Made by a program: the position numbers and the translations under genes. Positions 1 through 11,075 of a DNA stretch of 64,000 nt are shown piece by piece. The stretch is from Fagopyrum homotropicum (Eukaryota; Streptophyta; Magnoliopsida; Caryophyllales; Polygonaceae), in assembly GCA_033239125.1 (NCBI GenBank), contig BSWB01000004.1:63301501-63365500 (forward strand). Reading direction: 5' to 3'. Within the stretch, counting starts at the first letter, position 1, and each line of letters begins with the position of its first letter. Below the pieces are notes generated by a model, which saw only the letters and a program-made list of their open reading frames with translations, made no database searches and was not told where the DNA came from.

Positions 1-2
1 TT

Positions 3-2524
3 ACCAACAAGAACAATGAACTCATTCATACACGAACCGTTACAGGATGGAGGATGTGCATAGACTACCGCAAGCTAAACAACGCAACGAGGAAGGATCA
101 CTTCCCACTACCCTTCATCGACCAAATGCTTGAGAGGTTAGCACAACACTCACATTTTTGCTATCTTGACGGTTATAGTGGTTTCTTTCAGATCCCGATA
201 CATCCCGACGATCAAGAGAAGACCACATTCACGTGCCCGTGGGGAACGTTTGCTTATAGGAGAATGCCGTTTGGGCTTTGCAACGCCCCAGCCACCTTTC
301 AAAGGTGCATGATGGCTATCTTCTCGGAGTATATAGAGGAAATCATGGAGGTTTTTATGGATGATTTTTCTATTTATGGTTCCTCTTTCGATAACTGTCT
401 TTCTAACCTTGCTCTTGTGCTACAAAGGTGTGAAGACACTAACCTAGTTCTTAATTGGGAGAAGTGTCAATTTATGGTGAAAGAAGGCATTGTATTAGGA
501 CACTTAATTTCTAGTAGAGGGATTGAAGTGGATAAGGCTAAGATAGAGACCATAGAAAAGCTTCCTCTCCCAACTTCGGTGAAAGGCATAAGAAGTTTTC
601 TAGGACATGCTGGATTTTATAGACGTTTTATAAAGGATTTCTCTAAGATATCAAAACCGCTTACTAATTTATTGATGAAGGATGCAGTTTTTGATTTCTC
701 GCAGGAATGCTTAGATGCGTTTAATATGATTCGGGAAGCTCTAATCTCAACCCCGATTATTCAACCTCCGGATTGGAATCTTCCATTTGAGGTTATGTGT
801 AACGCAAGTGACGTAGCTATAGGAGCTATGCTTGGGCAAAGAAAGGAAGGACGAACCCACGCTATCTACTACGATACCAAGACGCTAGATGAAGCGCAGC
901 TCAACTACGCCACTATCGAGAAGGAATTTTTAGCAATTGTGTATGCATTTGAAAAGTTTCGCTCTTATATTGTCGGTGCTAAGGTGATTGTGTACACGGA
1001 TCATGCTACGATCCGGTATTTGCTTGCAAAGAAAGATGCGAAACCAAGGCTAATTAGATGGATTCTTCTCCTACAAGAATTCGATCTAGAGATCCGTGAC
1101 AAGAAGGGTTCGGAAAATTCTGTCGCGGATCATTTGAATCGTCTACCACATCTAGAGGACGACAATCTACCTATAGATGACTCCTTTCCGGACGAGCATT
1201 TACATATCATAGAGGAGTGCATCGACGTGATCACCAAAGGTAACGAACCATGGTTTGCTGATTTTGTTAACTATTTGGTTTGCCAGGAATTACCACCCGG
1301 ATTATCCTACGCACAAAGAAAGAAGTTCTTTAAGGATGTCCGGGAATACTTTTGGAATGAACCTCTCCTCTTTAAGAGAGGTCCTGATGGCATCATTCGA
1401 TGATGTGTGCCGGAAGATGAGATGTAAAGTGTCATCCGTCATTGTCATTCACTACCTTGTGGAGGACACGCTAGTTCGAACAAGACTAGCGCTAAGGTAT
1501 TGCAATCTGGATTCTTTTGGCCTACTTTATTTAAAGATGTGCAAACCTTTTTTCCTGCTGCGATGCTTGCCAAAGAACAGGGAACATATCTAGGAGAAAC
1601 GAGATGCCTCTTAACAACATTCAAGAGGTGGAGATCTTTGACGTTTGGGGAGTAGACTTCATGGGACCTTTCCCATCATCTTGTGGAAACCAATACATAC
1701 TTTTAGTCGTAGATTATGTTTCGAGATGGGTTGAAGTAATTGCCTCTCCCACTAATGATGATATGGTTGTGGTTAAGTTCTTTAACAAGACCATTTTCCC
1801 ACGATTTGGGACACCACGGACTATCATTAGTGATGGAGGCTCTCACTTTATTGCCCGACGATTCGAAGCTCTATTAGCTAAGTATGGGGTGACTCACAAG
1901 ATCGCCACCCCTTATCATCCACAAACTAGTGGACAAGTGGAGATCTCGAACCGGGAGATTAAAGGGATCCTAGAGAAGATGGTTTCAAGGACAAGGAAGG
2001 ATTGGTCTTTGAAGCTAGATGACGCATTATGGGCATACTAGACTGCATATAAGACTCCCATCAGAACAACACCATACAACCTTGTGTATGGGAAGTCTTG
2101 TCACTTACCGGTAGAGTTGGAACATAAGGCGTATTGGGCAATAAAGTGGTTGAACTTCAGCATGAAGGAAGCGGGAGAGAAGCGTCTCTTGGACCTCAAC
2201 GAGCTTGAAGAACTTTGCTTGAACACCTACGAAAACGCCAAGATCTACAAAGAAAGAGCGAAGCGTTGGTATGATAAGCATATCATCCCAAAGGACCTCA
2301 AAGAAGGAGATCAAGTTCTCCTCTTCAATTCAAGGCTTTGTCTCTTTCCAAGTAAGCTTAAATCTCGTTGGACTGGACCTTATCTAATCAAACGTGTTTT
2401 TCCCCATGGTACAGTTGAAGTATGGGGTGAAAAGGGCGGAAGTTTTAAGGTGAACGGTCAACGACTCAAGAAGTATTCGCCGGAATTCCAAGCTGAAGAG
2501 TTCGCGCCCACCGCACTCGAATAA
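3..2524 (+). pseudogene. gypsy pol remnant: reverse transcriptase, RNase H, integrase
   Basis: The frame is already open at the left edge (position 3) and runs to a TGA at 1401-1403. It holds the reverse transcriptase (the F-M-D-D active-site box is near 352-366) and an RNase H domain (C-N-A-S-D at about 800, then a Y-T-D-H box near 995). A second in-frame stop, TAA, follows at 1425-1427. The frame changes again near 1545-1560, in a run of T, inside the zinc-binding part of integrase. The integrase core is then open from about 1560, through 1604, to a TAG at 2039-2041. The last part (2042-2524, GKSCHLPVELEHKAYWA region) is again open to its stop at 2522-2524. At least three stops or shifts mean no complete polyprotein can be made. 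The CGA-to-TGA type of the first stop would fit methylation-driven C-to-T decay. Confidence 0.88.
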
Positions 2525-3350
2525 GTGCGAATTTGGTCTAGCTACGGACCTTAAACAAGCGCTTCTTGGGAGGCAACCCAAGGTATTGTACTTACGTTTT
2601 TGTTTTTGATTCGTAGATTAGAATAGTTTAGACGTTTTTGTTTGTTTTGCCTTCGATACCTTCCGGTATGTTCGTGTTTTTGGATGTAGGATCAGTGGAG
2701 GAGGAAGAGAGAAGGAAAAGTTAGAAGAAAGTTGACGAAACTTGGACTTTGGCACATTACAGAGAGTTCCACGGCCAAAACCACGGCCGTGACAGCTACA
2801 GTGACCGTAATTTGCAAAAGCCTGAGAAAAATCACCAAAACCACGGTTCCGTATATTTCCACGGCCGTGAAAACCCCCGAGTGACCGTAATTTTCGAAAA
2901 AATTTACGGCCACTATATAAACCACGTTCCTTCACAAAACACCCCAAAACACCCAACTCCACGCCCAAAATCGCCGAATTGATCCCCCTCTCTCAAATTT
3001 CCGTTCGTTAATCGTTTTGAACGATTCTTTAACCCAAATTGGAGCAAATTCAACTATCTACAAGATCCAAGCAACAATTCGAGTGAACAATCACCGGAGA
3101 AGACGGAATTTGGATTTTAAAATCCAAAACCTAGGTTTTTCTTCTCTTCTTTCACTTTGTCGATTCGATTCAGTTTTTGCAAGAATTATTAGGAGAATTG
3201 ATTGGAATTGGATTGGAATTAGTCTAGGGCTGCTGTCTATTGATTTTGGAGTTGATTGAGTGATTTTTGAGAAATTACGAACCGAGCCACGGTTCCTGGG
3301 CATTCCACGGCCGTGGAAATTCAAGAACAGACCGTGGTTTTGAACAGAAT
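2525..3350 (+). other. spacer between integrase and ORF2 with CACGGCCGTG words
   Basis: Non-coding interval inside the Athila-like element. It contains repeated degenerate copies of a CCACGGCCGTGG palindrome, at about 2770-2792, 2860-2871 and 3305-3316, each followed by text such as GAACAGACCGTGGTTT. Short open frames here are translations of these words and not genes. It may act as a leader or splice region for the downstream ORF. That is inference. Confidence 0.6.
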
Positions 3351-4889
3351 ATGGACTTTGCTAGGAGAATGTCTAATAGGACCAAGAAGAGGAAAGGTAA
3401 TGCTTCCTCCTCCTCCCAGGCACCCCCTAGTGAACCACCATCACCACCATCACCCCCACCCCCTAGAATTCCACAAATTCATGATGATTATCTAGATGCT
3501 TTAGAGAGAATTGTGAAGAGACCGGTCATAGGACCTCGATATTTGCTGCTTGAGGAGTTAGAGCCACTGAATGTGGTAGGTGACCTTACTTGGTTACTAG
3601 ATAGAGCTGGGTTGATCGTCTTCTCCGCTATTCGGGAAGACACTTATGAGGAGATCACTAGAGAGTTTGTGATCTCTTTTGAGCATAGCCATGTGGATAG
3701 GACAGTTTCTTTCAGGCTGATGGAGAGGAACTATGAATTTTCGATCCGAGAGTTTGGAGCTTTCTTTGGGTTCCATGAGACCTTCAATGGTCGATTTCCT
3801 AGTGGCGTGTACGCCAAGGATTTTTGGGAGGACATTGACATGGTATATGCTAGCAAGGACCGCTGGCAACCTACTGATACCAAGGCTAAGTTGATTTATC
3901 ACTTAGCCTTGAAGATTACCCACCGAGTACTTTCTGAGTGTCTCTTCCCTAGGATGGAGACTCCTCAGAAGATCAAGACTGATGAGCTATTTTTGTTGTA
4001 TTCGATGCTACATGGGAGGCCTGCTGATTGTGCCACCCTCTTAGCTACTACCATAAGTAAGCTAAAGAACAAGAGGGTTGGCAATATTGGATATGGTGGG
4101 ATGGTCACCCACATTGCTAGACAGTTAGGAGTAGACTTCTCCGCCTGCACTAGGATAGCGGCGAGGCCGTTAAGACTACAGAGTCTCATGACTAGAGGGT
4201 TGATTTTCCCTAGACATAGAGGTCCACTCACCGCCGTCATGCCTTGGGAGGATAGAGGAGGTAGAGGTGTGGCATGGCTTCCCGAGTACTCCATTATGGC
4301 CGGACGTCATAACTGGAAGGAGACATTCGCTACCATGCATACGAATAGATTGGTAGCACCTCCTTACATTCCCCCTGAGGCAACTGCTGTAGATGAGGAG
4401 GAGATGAGAGGAGATGATGAATTTGAGGGAGGAGGTGAGGAGCACGACTTTGGTACTTTTCCGGATCAGCCGGATACATTTCCCGACCTCCCTAGACATT
4501 CTCCCCGCCCCACTAGACCCTCCGGTTCTTCCTCTCGCCGTGCCAGCGTGAGTGAGAGGCCGACATGGATGGCGACCCCTCCCAATTGGTATAGCACGCA
4601 GCCGGAGTGGATGGGAGATCCACCGACTTGGCATGCAGAGCCACCACCTGCACCAGCACCATCAGATGCACCAGCCTGGTACAGTCAAGCGCCGGAGTGG
4701 TACGAGCAGCTGCCGGAGTGGGCCACCGACCTTTCCAGGAGAGTCGGAGCCTTGGAGATCCGCGCGGATGCTAGGGATGCACGAGCCGATGCACATGATA
4801 GGATGATGAGAGACATCTACCGCCAGCAGTTTGGGCGGAACTACGACCCCAGCTTCTTCCCGTTTCCACCACCACCGGCACCCCAGTGA
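3351..4889 (+). CDS. Athila-type ORF2 protein (plant transposon protein domain), function unknown
   Basis: Uninterrupted frame of 512 codons from ATG 3351 to TGA 4887-4889. The frame stays open further upstream (from 3267), but that part only translates the CACGGCCGTG spacer, so the first real ATG is preferred. The protein starts with a basic stretch (RTKKRK) and a Ser/Pro-rich linker. A globular region of roughly 250 residues follows (from YLDALERIVKRP onward, including WLLDRAGL and FGAFFGFH motifs) that resembles the domain found in many Athila and other plant gypsy elements after pol. The C-terminal third is acidic, then Pro/Trp-rich with repeated P-E-W units, and ends in a short R-A-D-A repeat. 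I see no signal peptide or membrane segment, so an envelope role is not supported here. It is intact although the neighbouring pol is dead. Confidence 0.7.
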   Translation: MDFARRMSNRTKKRKGNASSSSQAPPSEPPSPPSPPPPRIPQIHDDYLDALERIVKRPVIGPRYLLLEELEPLNVVGDLTWLLDRAGLIVFSAIREDTYEEITREFVISFEHSHVDRTVSFRLMERNYEFSIREFGAFFGFHETFNGRFPSGVYAKDFWEDIDMVYASKDRWQPTDTKAKLIYHLALKITHRVLSECLFPRMETPQKIKTDELFLLYSMLHGRPADCATLLATTISKLKNKRVGNIGYGGMVTHIARQLGVDFSACTRIAARPLRLQSLMTRGLIFPRHRGPLTAVMPWEDRGGRGVAWLPEYSIMAGRHNWKETFATMHTNRLVAPPYIPPEATAVDEEEMRGDDEFEGGGEEHDFGTFPDQPDTFPDLPRHSPRPTRPSGSSSRRASVSERPTWMATPPNWYSTQPEWMGDPPTWHAEPPPAPAPSDAPAWYSQAPEWYEQLPEWATDLSRRVGALEIRADARDARADAHDRMMRDIYRQQFGRNYDPSFFPFPPPPAPQ

Positions 4890-6247
4890 GGATGATGATG
4901 ATCTACCGCATTAGTCGCTCCACCGCCGTCTTGTGAGTTCATTTTCTTTCTTTCTTTTCTTCATTTCTTTTTGAACATTAGGGACAATGTTTGTCTCAAG
5001 TATGGAGTGGGGCGTGACTATTCGTTTGTAATAACTCTACTCACTTTTGATTGCTTTGATTGAGAACACTTTGCATGTTTCATTCCATTGTTACACGTTT
5101 TATTATCGCATTGCATGAAAAAGCTTTTGAAAAACCCATAAAAATCGAAAAATTATGAAAATTTTGTGCTTCTAAGAATTGAGATTATTTCTATGATAAT
5201 CACTACTTGTGAATTGAGTTTTTTATGACAATTGTATGCCTAAATAAATAGTGAATTGAAAAGAAATTGAATGTGTTAATTATTCCTCTTTTGCAAGTTT
5301 CATAATGTGAAGAGTGTTATCTAAATCATATTGAGAAATCAAGGTTGAAATCACATGATAAGTTCTATACTTCTTGTTGAGAGGATTAAGGCAAATCGAT
5401 TTTCTTTCTTCTTTCTTTGATCATTTAGCCCCTCAATGAAATAATGGTCTCCCTTACCTATCCGGGAATTTGGAGGAGTTGATATTTGGCATGTTTGATG
5501 TGGGAGGGCCATGAAAGCAAAATTTTGCATTCAAAGAATAGAAAGAACTTGTAGGCTTGGGGAAGTCAATCATGACGATGAGTAACTCGGCACCATTCAC
5601 ATAGCCGGGTGTTTGTGTCTTGCCAAAGTCAGATTGAGCGATATTCCTAACGGATTATGGTATGTGCATCAAGGGTTTGAGGCATCTCGCAAAATTGAGA
5701 ACCGCCAATCTCCTAGGCTTCGGTTTTTGTGCACCTCTGTCCATAACTCCAAAAGTAAAGTCGAAAAATAATGTGAAAAGAAGAGAGCAAAGCTCTAAGT
5801 TGAAAGTGTTGCAAAACCGCAAGAGAAAAAGAAAAGAGTTAGTTATCCATTTTCCCGGATTCATGCACCACATTCCTTATAGTTTTCCCTTCCTTCCCGC
5901 ATTCTAGACCTTATTTGAAAGTCCTTAAGATCAAGAGAATGTTATATGACTTGGTGATCTAAATTGAAGTTTCTTATGTTTGATTTTGATAATGTTTGAA
6001 GGTTATGATGCTTACATTGAAGTTTGATCAATTCATGATGTTTCTTTCCTCTTTATTCTTTGGTTATGTATATGAGAATCTCGTGAATGAATGAAGCAAG
6101 GTTTGAGAATGATCTATTGACTAGAAGCACATTCACCTAAAAGATGTTTTGTTTTTGAGATTGCATGGATATTTCATCCTAACTTGAGTTCTAAAGCTTT
6201 TGAAAGACCTTGCTTGGGGACAAGCAAGTGGCAAGTATGGGGTATTT
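4890..6247 (+). other. 3' untranslated spacer of the Athila-like element, ending in a polypurine-type stretch
   Basis: No credible gene. Near 4980 lies a GGGACAATG... CAAGTATGGAGTGGGG block, and at 6216-6242 a GGGGACAAGCAA... GCAAGTATGGGG block. Such blocks precede the 3' LTR in Athila elements, and the second one directly abuts the LTR start. It is the likely primer site for plus-strand synthesis. Confidence 0.65.
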
Positions 6248-7932
6248 TGTTAGCATGAAATATTGTGATATTTTAGGCACGTTTTTTAGATGTTTTTCAT
6301 CCATTATAGTGTTCATTGATAAGGCATTGAAGCAACTGTTAGCTAGTTTGTCTATTTATCGATATAGAGGTCTACATAAGCTTTGTGTTGATTGTAGGCG
6401 AATAAGGGCTAAAACCGAACCAGTTGAGAGAGGATGAAGATGAATTGAGCACATCCAAGGATTGAGGAAACATCAAAGAAGCCAAGGGAGATGCTAAGAA
6501 GAGGAATGGCACGACACAAAGGAAACTACGAGCAATTTACACTTCCACGCTCTAAAATACGGCCGTAGAGAAGTCCACGCCCAAAACCACAGCCGTGGAT
6601 CTTGGCAACATGAACGTGGAGCATTCCAGAGAGTTACACGGTATAAAGTACGGTCGTGGAAAGTGTGAAGAACCGTAATCCACTTCCACGCTCTAAACCA
6701 CGGCCGTGGAACTCCATGAAACCGTGATTTAGGCAATCTTTTGACGAATAAAATATGGACACATTGTTTACGCATATGGGTCGGATGGTTATTCTATCCT
6801 TCCTTATAAAAGGACTGACGGAGGGAGAATTCGGCATCTTCGCTTACGCTCACTTACACGTTCCTAGGGTTTCATTGGACGTGCGGAGAATTGCATTTTT
6901 GCAACGGAGATTTACGAAGGCTTGAAGATTTGGAAGTTGTGTGTGGCGGAAGTTGCGCCTTTTATTCCTAGGTTTGATTAGAAGACGGATTGACATCCCG
7001 CTCTTCGTTCTTATCAAGGATTGTTATTGGTTTGTGTTATTCCAAATCTGTTACATTATTACCCTTGTTTGTGGATTTGAGATTGATTTGAAGTTTATTG
7101 AAGGTTTTCGAAGTTTTTCATCTTTCATTCTTCTTAATCTTGAATTTGATATCATAATGACTGTTGTTGACTAAAACCCTTTAGCAATTCTAAGGTGAAG
7201 GGTTGATAGTTGTGGCTTAGATGATGATAGATTGATCGTAAACAGATTGGACCCTGAGAGTTAGAGAGATTTCGCCGACGCCCCAAACCACGGTATGTTC
7301 TTGAGGTTCCACGGTCGTGGAACTCAAGATCTGCCCGTAATTTGTGTCAGTTTACGAACCTTGCTTTTACTTTGATCTAAGGTTAAAGATTAGCTTTAAT
7401 CTAGTCTTGGCTTACCCTTTTCTAGGTAGTAGTGAAGCCTCAACAACCTCTACTTCGATTTCGAGTGTCACAACCTTAATCAGTTTAGTTAGTCTTGATC
7501 CTTGGGTTGCAAGTTTGGGTATTTGATATTAATTCTTGTCTTTAGATCCTTTCTATACTGAAGCCTCAACAACCTTTATAGAGAGTATTTCTAGATAAGT
7601 CATATAAAGCCTTGGAACTTCACCGTACATTGCTTTACCTTAGTATACCTTTGCAACTCTTAACTCTGTCCTTAGTTCTTTAATATATCTTGAATCGGTT
7701 GCCACAATTAGATACTTGGATCTTTAGGGTTGCTATTTTCCCAATATATTTGCAAAGCTTCATACTTTCACTTGCTTGACAATTTACAAACTGAATTTGT
7801 TCCCCCCAAATCCATGTGTTCGATACTCTGGAATTCTTGTTTTACTACGCCGATCCGTATACTGCGGATTCGCTTGCTTGATTCTAGTTTATAAATTTAA
7901 AGCTTATTTGCACGCACGCTAAGTGGCGAACA
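6248..7932 (+). repeat. 3' LTR of the Athila-like element
   Basis: Starts TGTTAGCATG directly after the purine-rich block and ends GGCGAACA, giving TGTT/AACA inverted ends; length 1685 bp. Its 3' 650 bp match, by eye, both the solo LTR at 8166-9771 (inverted) and the fragment ending at 11075. A TATAAAA box lies at 6805-6811. Palindromic CCACGGCCGTGG-like words occur at about 6570-6720 and 7290-7320. The partner 5' LTR is outside the window, so a target duplication could not be checked. Confidence 0.75.
6805..6811 (+). promoter_or_regulatory. TATA box inside the Athila-like 3' LTR
   Basis: TATAAAA followed by GGACTGACGG, about 560 bp into the LTR. This is a plausible Pol II start region of the element. 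The solo LTR has a decayed version at the matching place. Confidence 0.45.
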
Positions 7933-8165
7933 AGTAACACACACTCGAGTATAATACTCTCTAGATATTCCAATGAAGCTCTCGTGTTTTTCTTGCTCTA
8001 AGGAATAAAGCTTTTGTGAACTAAGAGGAATAAAAACTTCTAGTATCGAATGAAGATGCTTTGGATCGCTTGAAGACTTTAGATATTTCCTTGTAAGCTT
8101 GTTATTTTTCTTCTTCAATCGACATCTTCATTTATAGTCTTCGATGGCGAAGTCTTCTATCCGTT
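7933..8165. other. unassigned sequence left of the solo LTR
   Basis: About 230 bp between two LTRs. It joins directly, across the solo LTR insertion, to 9772-10424. No gene was recognised. It looks like older retrotransposon-derived DNA into which the solo LTR's parent element inserted. Confidence 0.4.
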
Positions 8166-9771
8166 TGTTCGCCCAAAAGCGTGAGTGCAAATAAGTTTTA
8201 ATTATAAAACTGAAACAAAAGCAAGCGAACCCGTATTGTACGGATCGGCGTAGTTAAGCAAGTATTCCAGAGTATCGAACTCATGGATTTGGTGAGTCAA
8301 ATTCAGTTTGGAATAATCGAGCAATCAAAAGTGTAGAAGCTTTGCAAATATTGGGGAAAACAACAATCCTAAAGATCCAGGTATTCAATTGTGACAATCG
8401 ATTCAAGATATACTATAGATATAAGGACAGAGTTGAGATTGCAAAGGTATAACTAAAGTAAGGTTGAGTACGGTGAAGTTCCAAAACCTTATATGTCTAA
8501 CCCAAGGACTCTCTCTATAAAGGTCGTTGAGGCTGCAGTATAGAAAGGATCTAAAGGTAAGAATTAATCTCAAATACCAATACCCAAACCCAAGGAATCA
8601 AAGATAGGCTAAAACGGTTAAGGCTGTGACACTCAAAACCGAAATAGAGGATGTTGAGTCTCACTACTACCTAGGAAAGGCAAGTCAAGGCTAGGCTAAA
8701 GCAAATCTTTAACTTTGGATTAAAGCAAAAGCAAAGGTCGAAAAACAGAGAAAATCACGGCTAGATCTTGAGATTCCACGGCCGTGGAACTCAAGAACAG
8801 ACCATGGTTTAGGGTGTCGACGATATTTCTCACATTCTCAGGGTCCAATCAAGTTACGATCGATCTATCATCATCTAAGCCACCACTATCAACCCTTCAC
8901 CTTAGAATTGCTAAAGGGTTTGAGCCAATAACCATCATCATGATATCAAAATTCAATTTAAGAAGAAGAAAGATGAAAACCCTCGGAAACTCAATAACAA
9001 ATCAAAGTCATTCTCGAATCCGAATAACAAAAGTAGTATGTTTATGAATTCATAAAAGAAGGAATAGAAATCCTCACAATAATCTAGAGAAACAACGAAG
9101 AACGGAATGTCAATCCGTTCTCCAACGTAAACTCTAAAATATCCCGAAAGTACACAATCTTCCAGAACCACGTCTTCTCCAAGTTAGATCCGAAATCTCC
9201 AATCCTCAAGGTGAAATGAATCCGAAGCAGCCGTCTCCGAAGCTCTAAGCGAAGATCCTCGAAACTTCCTTCTCAAGCCTTCTTATAGGGCGAAATAGGG
9301 TTAAGAGAAAGCCCAATGACGTTGTTGACGTGGCAAATATGACACGTCACAAAATCACGGTCATATACAAATTTCCACGGCCGTGGTTTAGACCGTGTAA
9401 CTTTTTGTTGTGCTTCAAACTCACTTCCACGATCCAATTTCTAAGTCCACGGCCGTAATTTAGGGCGTGGTTCTCCAAATTCTTGTGAAAGCCTTTATTT
9501 CGTTATGTTCTTCACTCATGCTCCTTCCTTAGCCTCTCCAAATCATCTCCTTGCTATCAAGCATGATCAAATACTCCTTTCCTTCCACATTTTGCTCCAA
9601 TCCAAGCATTTATTCACCTATAAACAAAACAAAGATAGTATAGATCTCTATATCGACAAAGTGGGTGAATGAGCTCACAATTGCTTCAAACTCATATCTA
9701 TGTTGTACACATAAAAGAGGGAAAAACAACTAAAACAAGTGCCTAAAATATAGTCATATTTCATGCTAACA
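8166..9771 (-). repeat. solo LTR of an Athila-like element, inverted, with CCGTT target duplication
   Basis: On the minus strand it starts TGTTAGCATGAAATATGAC (ending at 9771) and finishes GGGCGAACA (at 8166); length 1606 bp. It is collinear with the plus-strand LTR at 6248-7932. The 5 bp before (8161-8165) and after (9772-9776) are both CCGTT, a perfect target-site duplication. No internal element sequence is present, so it is a solo LTR left by recombination between the two LTRs of a complete insertion. It carries exact CCACGGCCGTGG words near 8776 and 9379. Confidence 0.88.
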
Positions 9772-10424
9772 CCGTTGAGAAGATGACCGTTGTTGATGTT
9801 TCTTCTTCTCCATAGAATACGCTTCTTGGTTGAGATGAGATAGCCGTTGTAGATTTTCCTTATCTTCTTCATCTCCTTAACGCACATTGATTCTTCTTCT
9901 CCGTAATCTTCTCTTGAATCATGTTGTTGAAGATCTTTGTCGTTCAAGCATCGAGATCTTCAGACTTGTTGAGAATCTTTGGATGAAGATCTTCAAGATC
10001 TTGTAAAATCTGTTGAGAAGAAATCTTGCGTCTAGTTGAGGATCTTTGCAAGATCCGCTTTGTTGGGCCAAATCATTTTGGTCGAGATCGTCTCTTGGTC
10101 CTTGGTAGATTTGGTTGAGATTGAATCTTGAATTTCAAAATCCTTCCAGCCGTTTCAGACTTTGGTTTTGATCCCTTGAAATGGTTTTCAAGGCCTCCGT
10201 GTTGATCCTTTAAATGTTTTCCAATCTCTACACTTGTCCCTTGTATCTGTTTTCAAGGCCTCCATCTATCCCTTGAAATACTTTCCAAGGCCTGGATACA
10301 TTTGACAAACACAAAAACAAACCAAGCAATCTAGAAATAAAACCGATATTTGTTAGTATAAAAACCGCTCATTTGTGTTAAGTCTTCCATCATCACATAT
10401 TCAAATATATAATCGAGGTGGAGT
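9772..10424. other. unassigned sequence right of the solo LTR
   Basis: Continuation of the pre-insertion sequence (see 7933-8165). It is rich in GATCTTCAAGATC-like words around 9920-10060 and has no long open frame or recognised domain. It is probably decayed transposon DNA. Confidence 0.35.
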
Positions 10425-11075
10425 TTTCACCACGGGCTGTTCTTGAGGTTCCACAGCTTTGATTTCCTCTGTCGTGCACCCAACGTTATAACCTTTAGCC
10501 TTGGTTAAAGAATATTTAAACCCTAGCTTTGTTGAACCTTTCTAACCTATATCCTTGCTTGGGAAGAGACTTACTCGGTGGTTCCCTTGTTTGGTTGCCA
10601 ACGATTACAAGTTCTAGGTAATAGAGGATTCAAAACCCTCTATTAAAGTTGAGTGTGCCAAGCCTTTACCTTTGTGAGTTTATTTGATTCCCTTGGGTTT
10701 TGACATTGGTTTGAGAGTATAATCATTCCCTTAGATCCTCTATCTTATCGAGACTCCACATCCGTTATTAAGAGAACCTTTGGGTTGAGACAAGTGGGTA
10801 TTGGATCGACAACAACAATTGGATAATTTGATCTCTAGAATCCGCGTTTCCCCAATTATATTACATATTTTTTTTCATTACCTTTGATCATTGCTTTGCT
10901 TGTTTTCAAAGTTAGATTGCTTGCTGATTTTGTTCTCACCGAATCCCTGAGATCGACTCCAAAATATTAGTCCTTACTACGATAGATCCGTACACTGCGG
11001 GTTCGCTTATCGTTAGGCATATTTCAAGATATAAATTTAAAGCTTTTTACGCACACACACCTTTTGGAGCAAACA
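10425..11075 (+). repeat. 5'-truncated Athila-like LTR fragment
   Basis: About 650 bp collinear with the last 650 bp of the LTR at 6248-7932. Shared landmarks, in order, are TGTTCTTGAGGTTCCAC, the ACTACG..GATCCGTA..CTGCGG block, and an end reading GGAGCAAACA. It is clearly more diverged than the other two copies. A TGTTAG at 10351 could be mistaken for the LTR start, but the intervening 75 bp do not match, so the 5' part appears lost or replaced. Confidence 0.65.

Larger units (their letters stand above)
1..7932 (+). mobile_element. Athila-like Ty3/gypsy LTR retrotransposon, 5' part outside the window
   Basis: Order on the plus strand: reverse transcriptase, RNase H, integrase, an untranslated spacer, a second ORF (3351-4889), a long spacer, a purine-rich stretch and a 3' LTR. 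This order, with an extra ORF after integrase, is typical of the Athila branch of non-chromodomain Ty3/gypsy elements. The pol frame is broken several times, so this copy cannot move on its own. The 5' LTR and gag lie left of the window. The spacers and the LTR carry CCACGGCCGTGG-type palindromes, described separately. Lineage is assigned from remembered family features, not from an alignment. Confidence 0.85.

Noticed and set aside
3267..3350. Extended N-terminus of ORF2
   Set aside because: It starts with TTG and only translates the CACGGCCGTG spacer. The first ATG in frame is at 3351.
4176..4634. 152-codon minus-strand open frame
   Set aside because: It overlaps the conserved ORF2 of the Athila-like element in antisense and shows no domain.
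10351..10425. TGTTAG as the start of the third LTR
   Set aside because: The following 75 bp do not match the other LTRs and no target duplication was found.
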